From: Bacillota bacterium
GTDB lineage: Bacteria; Bacillota; Clostridia; Christensenellales; UMGS416
Length of the DNA stretch: 48,688 nucleotides
Reading direction: 5' to 3'
NCBI GenBank assembly: GCA_023422005.1
Contig: JAEZSC010000054.1
Span: 1 to 48,688, forward strand
Part shown: piece by piece, positions 1-6,845 of the stretch
How positions within the stretch are numbered: position 1 is the stretch's first letter
How the letters are laid out: every line of letters starts with the position of its first letter
The notes under the pieces: generated by a model
Databases searched by the model: none
Told to the model about the DNA's origin: nothing
The model's input: only the letters and a program-made list of their open reading frames with translations
Made by a program: the position numbers and the translations under genes

Positions 1-557
1 CTTTCCCGAGAAAGTTTCTCCTCGATGGAATCCAATTGCTCGCGCAGCGTGAACTCCCTCGTGCTGTCCATCGGCAGGGAGTCTGCCGCGCGGTCCACCG
101 CCACATCCTGCGGATAGCTGACGTCCAACAGGCGCAGTTGGTCCTGCAGCGCCCGGCGGATGGCGTCCTTGATGCGGGTGACATCCCCCTGTATGCTGGT
201 CAGCTGAGAGCCTGCGGTCTGTGCGCGCCGCTCGGCCTCACCGATGATGCGCTTGCCCTCCAGCTCCGCGTCGGCGATCATGGCGGCCGCCTTCTCGCGG
301 GCAGCCTTTACAACGTCGTCCGCCGCCTTCTGGGCTGTAATTAGCGTGTCCCGAAGCGTGGTTTCCATGTCACCCACGTTCTTTTCCTTTTCGCCGAGCT
401 TGGCCGCCTTCTCCTCGAGGGCGCGGTTGGCCCGTTGCAGCTTTTCCACCTCGTCGGCCACTTCATCAAGGAACTCATCCACGTCGTCGATGCTGTAGCC
501 GCGGAAGGCCACATGCCGGAATTCCTTTTCCTCTATCGTCTTGGGTCCGAATGCCAT
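1..557 (-). CDS. divIVA: DivIVA-family cell-division/polarity protein (C-terminus outside window)
   Basis: The reading frame starts at the ATG at 555-557 and runs off the left edge without a stop, so only the first about 185 residues are seen. The start MAFGPKTIEEKEF, followed by FRGYSIDDVDEFLDEV, is the classic DivIVA N-terminal lipid-binding and first coiled-coil signature. The rest is charged and Ala/Glu-rich, as expected of a long coiled coil. DivIVA proteins bind negatively curved membrane at septa and poles and recruit division or cell-wall factors. It is the last seen gene of the hlyD-like/sepF/yggT/ylmH/divIVA series, 53 bp after ylmH, a gene order well known in Firmicutes. The family assignment is firm; its exact role here (septum placement, growth or sporulation) cannot be told. 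Confidence 0.93.
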   Translation of the reverse strand, partial: MAFGPKTIEEKEFRHVAFRGYSIDDVDEFLDEVADEVEKLQRANRALEEKAAKLGEKEKNVGDMETTLRDTLITAQKAADDVVKAAREKAAAMIADAELEGKRIIGEAERRAQTAGSQLTSIQGDVTRIKDAIRRALQDQLRLLDVSYPQDVAVDRAADSLPMDSTREFTLREQLDSIEEKLSRE

Positions 558-610
558 GGTCTCTCCCCCTTATATGTTCGCCTCGGCGCTGTGGCCTCGG
601 CATGGTTTCG

Positions 611-1360
611 TTATGAAAAGCGCTCGATCCACAGCACCAGGCGGCCGCTGCGGGTCGTGCTGCCGTCGGCCTGGGCCAGCCGGGCGCGGCCGCTGCCCCG
701 TAAAGACAGCATGGCCCCTGGTTCCACGGCGCGGTCCGGCCGCGTTTCCTGGGCGTAGTTGAGCTTGACATACCCCGCCCGCACGGCCTGCGCCGCCTGC
801 TCGCGGCCCAGATCATAGGCCGCGGCCACCACGGCGTCCAGCCGCAGCGAGGCCACGCTGGCGCGAAAGCGCCGGGCATCCTGCTCGGGCAGCTGCTCCA
901 GCGCGTCCGGAGCCGGCGCGATGCGCAGGGCGGCGCTGCCCGCCTTGTCCAGGTTGGCCTGCACGAAAGGGGCCAGCGTGTCCAATATGAAGAACACCGC
1001 TTGGCCCTCGCCCACGCGGATATCGCCCAGGGCGTCGCGACCGACGCCCAGAGCACTCAACGCGCCCAAAAAATCCCGATGAGCGGGTTGGGCGTACCTT
1101 GCGTTCCACACCGCCTGCAGCGCCGTCACCGGCCAGTCGGACGGGTCCGCATCGCTGCCGCAGAAGGCGCAAACCCGGCGCTCCAGAGGCGCGCCACCGC
1201 CATAGAACACCGCGCGGCACCCGGCAGAGCCCGCCGCGGCCAAGGCCAGGGCCTGCTCCCGGGGGTCCAGAAACTTGGTGAACGCATGAACGCGTTCCTG
1301 GGCGGCGCGCGCCGCCAGCTCCCGCAAGCGCTCCCCCACGCCGTCGGCCGCGCGTTCCAT
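611..1360 (-). CDS. ylmH: YlmH-family RNA-binding protein (S4 domain)
   Basis: A protein of 249 aa. I chose the ATG at 1358-1360 because it overlaps the stop of yggT (TGATG), which suggests translational coupling; a longer frame upstream only reads through yggT. The N-terminal half resembles the YlmH fold, with motifs such as FTKFLDPREQ and VFYGGGAPLERRVCAF. The C-terminal third carries an S4-type RNA-binding domain, from SLRLDAVVAAAYDLGR through AVRAGYVKLN, at about residues 170-235. YlmH proteins sit beside divIVA and sepF in Firmicutes and are linked to RNA/ribosome binding and rescue. Location between yggT and divIVA supports the name. Assignment is strong on motif plus context. Confidence 0.9.
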   Translation of the reverse strand: MERAADGVGERLRELAARAAQERVHAFTKFLDPREQALALAAAGSAGCRAVFYGGGAPLERRVCAFCGSDADPSDWPVTALQAVWNARYAQPAHRDFLGALSALGVGRDALGDIRVGEGQAVFFILDTLAPFVQANLDKAGSAALRIAPAPDALEQLPEQDARRFRASVASLRLDAVVAAAYDLGREQAAQAVRAGYVKLNYAQETRPDRAVEPGAMLSLRGSGRARLAQADGSTTRSGRLVLWIERFS

Positions 1361-1662
1361 CAGGAGTATATCGCCCCGATTGCCATGATAACCAGCTGCC
1401 GCACGCCCTGCACCAAGAACATCGCCAGCATCGGCGATAAATCCAGCCGCATGCGCAGGCGCCAAGTGGCCGGCAGGATGCGGTTGAGGATGGCCCGGCA
1501 CGGCGCCACCACCGGTTCGGTGATGAAGTGCAGGATGCGCACGATGGGGTTGTCGTAGCGCAAAAAGCCAAAGCTTAAAATGGCATCAGCCAATATGGCA
1601 TAGGTGTAGATCTCCAGCAGCCAGACCAGCGCCACGAGCAAAAACACGCCCAAGCTTGTCAT
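1360..1662 (-). CDS. yggT: YggT-family integral membrane protein
   Basis: A protein of 100 aa starting MTSLGVFLLVALVWLLEIY. Two hydrophobic segments are visible, at about residues 3-28 and 72-97, separated by a loop with DNPIVRILHFITEPVVAPCR, the typical YggT-family PxxRxxxxxxEPxxxPxR signature. The start at 1660-1662 lies 7 bp after the sepF stop, and the stop overlaps the ylmH start. YggT proteins are small membrane proteins of the division cluster; their biochemical role is not well defined, with links to membrane and division functions. The longer frame upstream overlaps sepF in another frame and was not used. Confidence 0.9.
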   Translation of the reverse strand: MTSLGVFLLVALVWLLEIYTYAILADAILSFGFLRYDNPIVRILHFITEPVVAPCRAILNRILPATWRLRMRLDLSPMLAMFLVQGVRQLVIMAIGAIYS

Positions 1663-1669
1663 CGCCGCC

Positions 1670-2239
1670 TCACTCCGGGCGGCGGGGCAGGCTGAAATAG
1701 CTGCTGCGGCCGCTGCGAAGGTCGCTGGTGATGTTGCCCAGCACGTTGCCGGAGATGTCCACATGCGGCGGCGCCAGCACGAAGATCCCTCGGGAAATCT
1801 TGCGTATGCTGCCATCCACGCCATAAACCGCGCCGCTCAGGAAGTCCAGCACCCGCTGGGCGATCTCCACGTTCAGGTCTTCCAGATTGGCGATGACCGG
1901 ACGGCCGCTCTTCAGGTCGTCGATGATCCTCTGGGTGTCGTCATAGCTCTGGGGCTGATAGACGACCATTCGCATGCTGCCGCCAGCGGCAGCGGGGCTG
2001 GAGGGGCTCATGGGCACCACCCTGCCTTCCTCGGTCCTTCTGTTGGGCACGCTTGGAGCGGCGGCAGGCTCCTCCATGCGGCGGCGCACCGGCGCGCGGC
2101 CGGCGGCGCTGTTGCTCTTATAGGGGTTGGCGCCATAGGGCGAAGATGGAGTCTCCTCCTGCTCCCGCGGCACTTCTTCCTCGTTCTGACGCTCCTCAAA
2201 GCCCAACAGCGTCAGAAATTTGCTCATCATATTGGCCAT
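1670..2239 (-). CDS. sepF: SepF cell-division protein (FtsZ-associated)
   Basis: A protein of 189 aa. The N-terminus MANMMSKFLTLLGF is an amphipathic membrane-anchoring helix. A low-complexity Pro/Ala/Arg/Glu linker follows (about residues 18-85), then the C-terminal SepF domain (about 88-175) with VVYQPQSYDDTQRIIDDL, RPVIANLEDL and QRVLDFLSGAVYGVDG. SepF binds FtsZ and anchors it to the membrane, working alongside FtsA. Length and layout match the family. It is transcribed after the HlyD-like gene (93-bp gap) and before yggT. Confidence 0.95.
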   Translation of the reverse strand: MANMMSKFLTLLGFEERQNEEEVPREQEETPSSPYGANPYKSNSAAGRAPVRRRMEEPAAAPSVPNRRTEEGRVVPMSPSSPAAAGGSMRMVVYQPQSYDDTQRIIDDLKSGRPVIANLEDLNVEIAQRVLDFLSGAVYGVDGSIRKISRGIFVLAPPHVDISGNVLGNITSDLRSGRSSYFSLPRRPE

Positions 2240-2332
2240 GTTTCTCCTGCCTCAAGCCCGGAACACCGGGCGTTCTCCTGCGTACCCTATCGGTTTATTG
2301 TAGCGTGAAACGGTAAAAAAGTCCATAAAATA

Positions 2333-3553
2333 CTATGGCTTGACCAGCTCCATGCCCACGGCCAGCGCGCCGGTGTCGGCCCCGGCCTCGGCGATCACGG
2401 CGCTCTTGGCGTTCTTGGCCAGCACAGAAATTTCCACGGTTTTTACGCCACCCTGGGGCTGGCGATAACTCAGAAACATCTTGCCGCCATCCTCCTTGAG
2501 CATGTTGACCGGTACGAGGAAGCCGGATATATCCCGCCCGATGCGGCCATTGATCAACCGAAGGCTGAGCATCTCCTGCACGCCGGCAGTCATCTCCAGC
2601 ACGACCAGGGCGTTGCGGCCCTGGTTGACGACCTTGACGGCTTTGGCCTGCACCGGCTCTTTGAGCCCGTCAAAGGTGACCTCCTGGGTGTTGCCCTCGC
2701 TGAGTGGGTTCTCCCGCGAGCCCAGCACCGCCAGCGCGTACCAATGGGAGGGGTTGACGATGCGGCACACCGGCTGCTGGGCCTCCACGACCTCGCCGCC
2801 GGTCTTGGCAGTGCGCTTGCTCAGGATATCCCCGGAGAGATCCCGCACCTGTTCCGGCGTCATCGTCTCCAGCGCAGCCACGGTCAAATAACTCTCAAAG
2901 CCGTCCAGATAGAAGCTGACCAGGCCCTCGGCCGGCGCGGCCACCTGCTGGCGGGTCTCGTCGATCTTGGCCTGCAGATTGCTCTCCATCGTGTATTGTT
3001 TGTTCAGGTGCTCGTCGGCTTTCACGAATTCCAACATATACAGACGCCGCTGTTCCATAAGATCCTTGAGCTCTTTTTCGTAAACCAACAGGCTCTGGGT
3101 CTTGCCTTGGGCGGTATGGGCGCTGATCTCATCCATCTTGGTGTTGATCTTGCTATTGATGGCCTCCAGGTCCTTGTCCTGGATGTTCTTGATGATGTTG
3201 TTTTCCTGGTAATCCTTGATGTAGGCCCGCAGCTCGATCAGTTTTTCCAAATCCTTTTCGGAATAGCCCGACGTATAGAGCATGGCGATGGGCTGGTCGC
3301 GCTGCACGGCTTCGCCCTCGGCAGCGATGCAGCTGAGCTTGGCATTGGCCTTGGCCTGTACGAGGGTTTCATCGCGCAGCACAATGGCGCTGATGGCCTG
3401 GTCGTTGGCCAGCCTGCCCCACTGTATGCGCGGCGGGCGCATCGCCGCGGCCAGCGACACAACGCCCCACACCAACAGCGCCGCCAGCAGCGCCAATATC
3501 AAAAAAAAGCGGGGTTTGATCTTGTATTGTTTGCCATAGTTGGCCTGGGACAT
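2333..3553 (-). CDS. HlyD-like membrane-fusion/efflux adaptor protein
   Basis: A protein of 406 aa. It has a short basic cytosolic start (KQYKIKPR), one membrane segment at about residues 15-38, then an extracytoplasmic part. Around residues 75-95 there is a biotinyl-lipoyl-like half (AEGEAVQRDQPIAMLYTSGY), then a long charged helical hairpin (about 98-205) and a second barrel half (VAAPAEGLVSFYLDGFE). The C-terminal beta region contains GGEVVEAQQPVCRIVNPSHWY. This is the architecture of HlyD-type adaptors. Genes of this type often precede sepF in Clostridia, and the partner transporter is not encoded here. It is the first gene of the division operon, with a good promoter just upstream. The exact cargo is unknown. 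Confidence 0.8.
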   Translation of the reverse strand: MSQANYGKQYKIKPRFFLILALLAALLVWGVVSLAAAMRPPRIQWGRLANDQAISAIVLRDETLVQAKANAKLSCIAAEGEAVQRDQPIAMLYTSGYSEKDLEKLIELRAYIKDYQENNIIKNIQDKDLEAINSKINTKMDEISAHTAQGKTQSLLVYEKELKDLMEQRRLYMLEFVKADEHLNKQYTMESNLQAKIDETRQQVAAPAEGLVSFYLDGFESYLTVAALETMTPEQVRDLSGDILSKRTAKTGGEVVEAQQPVCRIVNPSHWYALAVLGSRENPLSEGNTQEVTFDGLKEPVQAKAVKVVNQGRNALVVLEMTAGVQEMLSLRLINGRIGRDISGFLVPVNMLKEDGGKMFLSYRQPQGGVKTVEISVLAKNAKSAVIAEAGADTGALAVGMELVKP

Positions 3554-3582
3554 CCGGCTCTCCTGTTTTCTGTGGATATTTG

Positions 3583-3611
3583 ATTATATCACAGTTCAAT
3601 GTGACATTCAA
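3583..3611 (-). promoter_or_regulatory. Sigma-A-type promoter of the hlyD-like/sepF/divIVA operon
   Basis: Read on the minus strand, TTGAAT (3606-3611), a 17-nt spacer and a perfect TATAAT (3583-3588). The -10 box lies 29 bp before the ATG of the HlyD-like gene. This is the only convincing promoter seen before the division cluster, so the five genes are probably one transcript. Confidence 0.75.
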
Positions 3612-3661
3612 AATTCGTCGAGGATGCGGCCCGTGGGAAAGACCATTTCTGCAAACGAAAT

Positions 3662-3690
3662 AAAAAAACCTTCCCCAAAAACGGGGAAGG
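3662..3690 (-). terminator. Intrinsic terminator after the anti-sigma ATPase gene
   Basis: A perfect 8-bp stem (CCTTCCCC at 3669-3676 with GGGGAAGG at 3683-3690) with a 6-nt loop, followed on the minus strand by seven U residues (3668-3662). It sits 29 bp after the stop of the 3719-4099 gene and separates the sigma cluster from the division operon. Confidence 0.85.
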
Positions 3691-3718
3691 CAAAACAAGT
3701 CAGCTTCTGCGGTTTTGT

Positions 3719-4099
3719 TCAATGAACAGACAGGCGCGCGGTGACGCAGTTGCCGCTTTCATTGAGCTCCAGAGACGAGCACAGGCCCTTCACGATGGCC
3801 AGACCCCGGCCGCTCTCGGCCGTGGCGTCGGGCACCAGGCCGATGGCGGTGTGGTCGGCAATGCCGCGACCACCATCCTCCACGCAGATCTCCAGCGCGT
3901 CGCTGCGCACGCCAACCTCCACGCGCACAGCCTTGTTCGCACAGCCGCCGTGCTTGAAGCTGTTGGTGATGAGCTCGCTCAAGATCAGGCGGAGGTAATA
4001 GCTGTTCTCTTCAGACATCGGAATCTTCATTTCCGCGTACTGCACAAGGCCCTTTATCACTTCGCCCATCTGAGCGATGGAGGCGATCTGACAACGCAT
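3719..4099 (-). CDS. Anti-sigma factor/serine-kinase-type ATPase (RsbW/SpoIIAB-like, intact ATP site)
   Basis: A protein of 126 aa with a GHKL/HATPase_c fold. Visible motifs are the N-box ELITNSFKHGG (about 42-52), the G1 box EDGGRGI (about 75-81) and the G2 box SGRGLAIVKGL (about 96-106). These are the ATP-binding elements of RsbW/SpoIIAB-type anti-sigma kinases, which bind a sigma factor and phosphorylate an RsbV/SpoIIAA-type antagonist. It lies downstream of the sigma gene, not between rsbV and sigma as in the usual order. It has its own SigB-like promoter 36 bp upstream. Because the RsbW-like protein upstream has lost these boxes, this is the likelier active kinase of the module. Partner assignment is inference. 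Confidence 0.82.
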   Translation of the reverse strand: MRCQIASIAQMGEVIKGLVQYAEMKIPMSEENSYYLRLILSELITNSFKHGGCANKAVRVEVGVRSDALEICVEDGGRGIADHTAIGLVPDATAESGRGLAIVKGLCSSLELNESGNCVTARLSVH

Positions 4100-4134
4100 G
4101 TGGGTGGTCCTCCCGGTTGATCTCTACAAAGAAC

Positions 4135-4160
4135 ATACCCGACCGGATGGTACTCTAAAC
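4135..4160 (-). promoter_or_regulatory. SigB/SigF-type promoter before the anti-sigma ATPase
   Basis: On the minus strand the sequence reads GTTTAG (4155-4160), a 14-nt spacer, then GGGTAT (4135-4140). This closely fits the sigma-B consensus GTTTAA-N12-15-GGGWAW. It lies between the sigma gene stop (4178) and the ATG of the anti-sigma ATPase, and suggests that the sigma factor drives its own inhibitor. Confidence 0.65.
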
Positions 4161-4177
4161 AAGAGAGTAAAAACGCG

Positions 4178-4912
4178 TTAAAAGTGTTTGCTGCGCAGGG
4201 AGTCGATGATTTTGCGCTCTATGCGGGAGATTGTCATCTGCGTAACGCCCATTTCCCGGGCCAGCTCCGCCTGGGTTTTGCCGTGGATATAGCGATCCAC
4301 CAGCACCTTGCGATCCTCATCGCACAGGCTGCGCAGCATGGCATGCACGGTCTCGCGGCTGATGACGGCCTCATAACCGCTGTCCTCCATGCCGAAGAGC
4401 GACTCCATCTGCTCGCCATCCTGGTTGTCGGTACCGTCTATGCTCATGAACTGCAGGGAGCTGGCGGCTTCCAGCGCTTCCAGCGCTTTGTCCACCGGCA
4501 CGCTTACGGCATCGGCCAGCTCCTGCGTGGTGGGGTAGCGCCCCAGCTTTATGACCAGCTCGCCCTCGGCGCGTCGCAACTTGCCGGCCAGCTCGCTGCT
4601 GGTTCGCGGCATGCGCATCGTGGCCGAAAAGTCGCGGATGTAATGCTTGATATCGCCGATGACGGTGGGCAGCGCGAAGGCGCCAAAGCGCACACCCTTG
4701 CCCACGTCGAAGCGGTCGATGGCGCGCAGTAGCGACATCATGGCCACCTGATAGAGGTCCTCGTATTCCACGCCCTGGCGCACGAACTTGCCCGCGGCCT
4801 TGGCAGCCAGCGGCGCGAACTTCTGCACAATCTCACCGCGGATGGACGGGTCCCCGGTAGAGCGGTATTGGGCGAACAGCGCTTCGCTGAGGTCTTCTCT
4901 GAGCTCGCTCAC
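4178..4912 (-). CDS. RNA polymerase sigma factor, SigB/SigF/SigG family
   Basis: A protein of 244 aa from the GTG at 4910-4912. That start overlaps the stop of the upstream RsbW-like gene (GTGA) and has GGAGGAA about 8 nt before it; another GTG at 4948 lacks a good site. Region 2 is visible as EDLYQVAMMSLLRAIDRFDVGKGVRFGAFALPTVIGDIKHYIRD, here given only as landmarks EDLYQVAM and GDIKHYIRD. Region 3 has RMPRTSSELAGKLRRAEGEL, and region 4 a helix-turn-helix with KTQAELAREMGVTQMTISRIE (near the C-terminus). The short, region-1-less form and the RMPR element are typical of SigB/SigF/SigG. The rsbV- and rsbW-like neighbours favour a SigB-type stress or envelope sigma over a sporulation sigma. Confidence 0.9.
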   Translation of the reverse strand: MSELREDLSEALFAQYRSTGDPSIRGEIVQKFAPLAAKAAGKFVRQGVEYEDLYQVAMMSLLRAIDRFDVGKGVRFGAFALPTVIGDIKHYIRDFSATMRMPRTSSELAGKLRRAEGELVIKLGRYPTTQELADAVSVPVDKALEALEAASSLQFMSIDGTDNQDGEQMESLFGMEDSGYEAVISRETVHAMLRSLCDEDRKVLVDRYIHGKTQAELAREMGVTQMTISRIERKIIDSLRSKHF

Positions 4913-5277
4913 CGGGGGCTTCCTCCGCCGAAACGGAACGTCACGCACCCCGGCGCCAGTTCCAGCCCATCGGTGAGCGCCTGCAGCAGCGCCAGGCTGA
5001 AATCGTAATCGATGTCCTCGGTGCTGTGCTGCATGCCGCTGCCCAGGCCCTGCACGGCCACCTGCAGCGTTTCGCCGGCTGTGAAGCTGACCTCCAGGCT
5101 TTCAAAGCCCTCCCGATCGTTGATGAGCAGCAGACAGGCCTCGGCAGCGGCGGCCTTGGCGTCCTCCATGGCTTCGATGCCCATGCCCATGCGGCTGCAC
5201 ACGCCGGACGTCGCAAGGCGCACGACCAACAGATGCTCGGCCTTGGCCGGTATGATGACCTTAACCACGTCCTGCAT
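4909..5277 (-). CDS. RsbW-like protein with degenerate ATP-binding site
   Basis: A protein of 122 aa in the RsbW slot between rsbV and the sigma gene (2 bp after rsbV, 4-bp overlap with sigma). The region AAAAEACLLLINDREGFE (about 43-60) lines up with the N-box of anti-sigma kinases, but the usual Asn-Ala pair is replaced by Leu-Leu. No G1 (DxGxG) or G2 box follows; instead there is GLGSGMQHSTEDIDYDF. The family fold (N-terminal strand LLVVRLATSGVCSRMGM and helix) is still recognisable. It is also shorter than a typical RsbW of about 150-160 aa. It may bind sigma or RsbV without phosphorylating it; the intact paralogue is at 3719-4099. Function is inferred from position. Confidence 0.72.
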   Translation of the reverse strand: MQDVVKVIIPAKAEHLLVVRLATSGVCSRMGMGIEAMEDAKAAAAEACLLLINDREGFESLEVSFTAGETLQVAVQGLGSGMQHSTEDIDYDFSLALLQALTDGLELAPGCVTFRFGGGSPR

Positions 5278-5279
5278 CG

Positions 5280-5582
5280 TCAGTCCTCCAGCTCAAAGGC
5301 GCCGTCCAGCCCGGTCAAGTGGAAGATGCGGCGGATATGGGGCTTCAGACCCTTAATGACGATCTTGCCGCCATACTCCCGCACGCGGTTGAGAGCGCCC
5401 ACCAGCACGCCCAGGCCGGTGCTGTCGATGTAGCCCATGCCCGTGGCGTCCAAGTGGACATCGGCCTGGGTCTGGGCGATACAGGCCAGAATCTCCTCCT
5501 TGAGCGCGGGCACGGTATAAAGATCCATGTCGCTGCCCACCTGAATCTCCCAGCGCTTTCGTTCTGTGGCGTAAACACCCAT
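5280..5582 (-). CDS. Anti-anti-sigma factor, STAS domain (RsbV/SpoIIAA-like)
   Basis: A protein of 100 aa that is essentially one STAS domain. The motif MGYIDSTGLGVLVGAL (about 49-64) holds the conserved DSTGLG with the serine that is phosphorylated in RsbV/SpoIIAA. GSDMDLYTVPALKEEI fits the first half of the fold. Such proteins free the sigma factor by binding the anti-sigma kinase when unphosphorylated. It begins the sigma cluster, 41 bp after the ddl stop and 2 bp before the RsbW-like gene. No strong separate promoter was seen, so readthrough from murF-ddl is possible. Confidence 0.9.
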   Translation of the reverse strand: MGVYATERKRWEIQVGSDMDLYTVPALKEEILACIAQTQADVHLDATGMGYIDSTGLGVLVGALNRVREYGGKIVIKGLKPHIRRIFHLTGLDGAFELED

Positions 5583-5623
5583 GGTATGCCTCCCCTGGCC
5601 ATACTTTTGTATGTGTATGATGC

Positions 5624-6802
5624 CTATTTCTTAACGCCCTTGGCCCCGCCCCGCTGAACCTTGCCCAGTAGGGACGAATCAAAGGCGTAGGTGTTGGCGT
5701 TCTTCTCGCGGTGGGCGGCCAGCGCCTGGTCCACGATGGCGTCTATGAGCCGGGCGTAGGGCACGCCCTTGGGCTCCCACAAATAGAAGGCGAAGGAGCC
5801 GGGCACCGTGTTGATCTCGTTGATATAAAGCTCGCCGGACGCCTTGTCGATCATGTAGTCCACGCGCACGACGCCTTTGCAGTCCAGCAGGCGGAAGGCC
5901 TGCACCGTGAGCGCCTGGATGCGCGCGGTCATCTCGTCGGAAATAGGCGCGGGAATCAGCCGCTGCATGCTCTCCATGCCCTTGCCGCCGCCTTCCCGCA
6001 AATATTTCTCGTCGAAGGTCAGGAATTCCTTCCAGCTGACCGGCTGTTCGCACAGCGACGCCTGCACATCGCCTTCAAAGCCCATGGCTGAACAGTTGAT
6101 TTCCTGAAGATCGGTCACAGCCCGCTCCACGACGGCGCGGCGGTCGTAGTGGAAGGCCACGTCCAGCGCGAAGGCCAGCCTTTCGCGGTCGTTGGCGCGG
6201 TTGATGCCGATGGAGCTGCCCAGATTGCTGGGCTTGACGTAGACGGGATAGCCCAGCGACTCGGCCTCGGTGAGCGCGGCATCGCGGTCCCGCTGGAAGG
6301 CGCTGCGCTCCACGGCCACATAGGGCACGATGGGCAGCCCCGCGCCGCGAAAGGCCGTCTTCATGGCGATCTTATCCATACCCAGGGCGCTGCCCAGAAC
6401 GGCAGGGCTGGTGTAGGGCACGTTCATCAGCTCCAGCAGGCCCTGCAGCGTGCCATCCTCGCCGTTCATGCCGTGGATGGAGGGCACGGCCACGTCGAAC
6501 TGCGTAAGCGGCTGCCGCCCCTTGTTCAGCAGGCCCTTGACCTCCACTGGATAGACGCCGCGGCTGCCGTGGCTGGGCTGCAGATAGACTTCCATGACCT
6601 GCGACGGATCGAACTTCTCATAAAAGCCGATGTCCCGGAGGCGCTCCCCGGTGTACCACCTGCCGTCGCGGCTGATGTACAGCGGTATGGTCTCGTATTT
6701 TCCGCGGTCGGCGTTGTCCATGAACTGCAGCGCCGTCACGATGCTCACGTCGTGCTCCACCGTTCTTCCGCCGTATATGACCGCCAAATTGATCTTCGCC
6801 AT
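5624..6802 (-). CDS. ddl: D-alanine--D-alanine ligase
   Basis: A protein of 392 aa that joins two D-alanines for the peptidoglycan stem peptide. The N-terminal domain starts INLAVIYGGRTVEHDVSIVT, the family signature (GGxSxEHxVS). The ATP-grasp part shows YPVYVKPSNLGSSIGI and, near the C-terminus, RVDYMIDKASGELYINEINT with the metal-binding Asp/Glu/Asn. The omega-loop contains FDEKYLREGGGKGM, which resembles ordinary clostridial Ddl enzymes and not D-Lac ligases. The length is slightly longer than usual because of a C-terminal tail. It is 43 bp after murF, matching their joint role: Ddl makes the dipeptide that MurF adds. Confidence 0.94.
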   Translation of the reverse strand: MAKINLAVIYGGRTVEHDVSIVTALQFMDNADRGKYETIPLYISRDGRWYTGERLRDIGFYEKFDPSQVMEVYLQPSHGSRGVYPVEVKGLLNKGRQPLTQFDVAVPSIHGMNGEDGTLQGLLELMNVPYTSPAVLGSALGMDKIAMKTAFRGAGLPIVPYVAVERSAFQRDRDAALTEAESLGYPVYVKPSNLGSSIGINRANDRERLAFALDVAFHYDRRAVVERAVTDLQEINCSAMGFEGDVQASLCEQPVSWKEFLTFDEKYLREGGGKGMESMQRLIPAPISDEMTARIQALTVQAFRLLDCKGVVRVDYMIDKASGELYINEINTVPGSFAFYLWEPKGVPYARLIDAIVDQALAAHREKNANTYAFDSSLLGKVQRGGAKGVKK

Positions 6803-6845
6803 GAAATCCCTCCGTGTTCTGTTTGCTTTACCTTATGCCCGGAGC

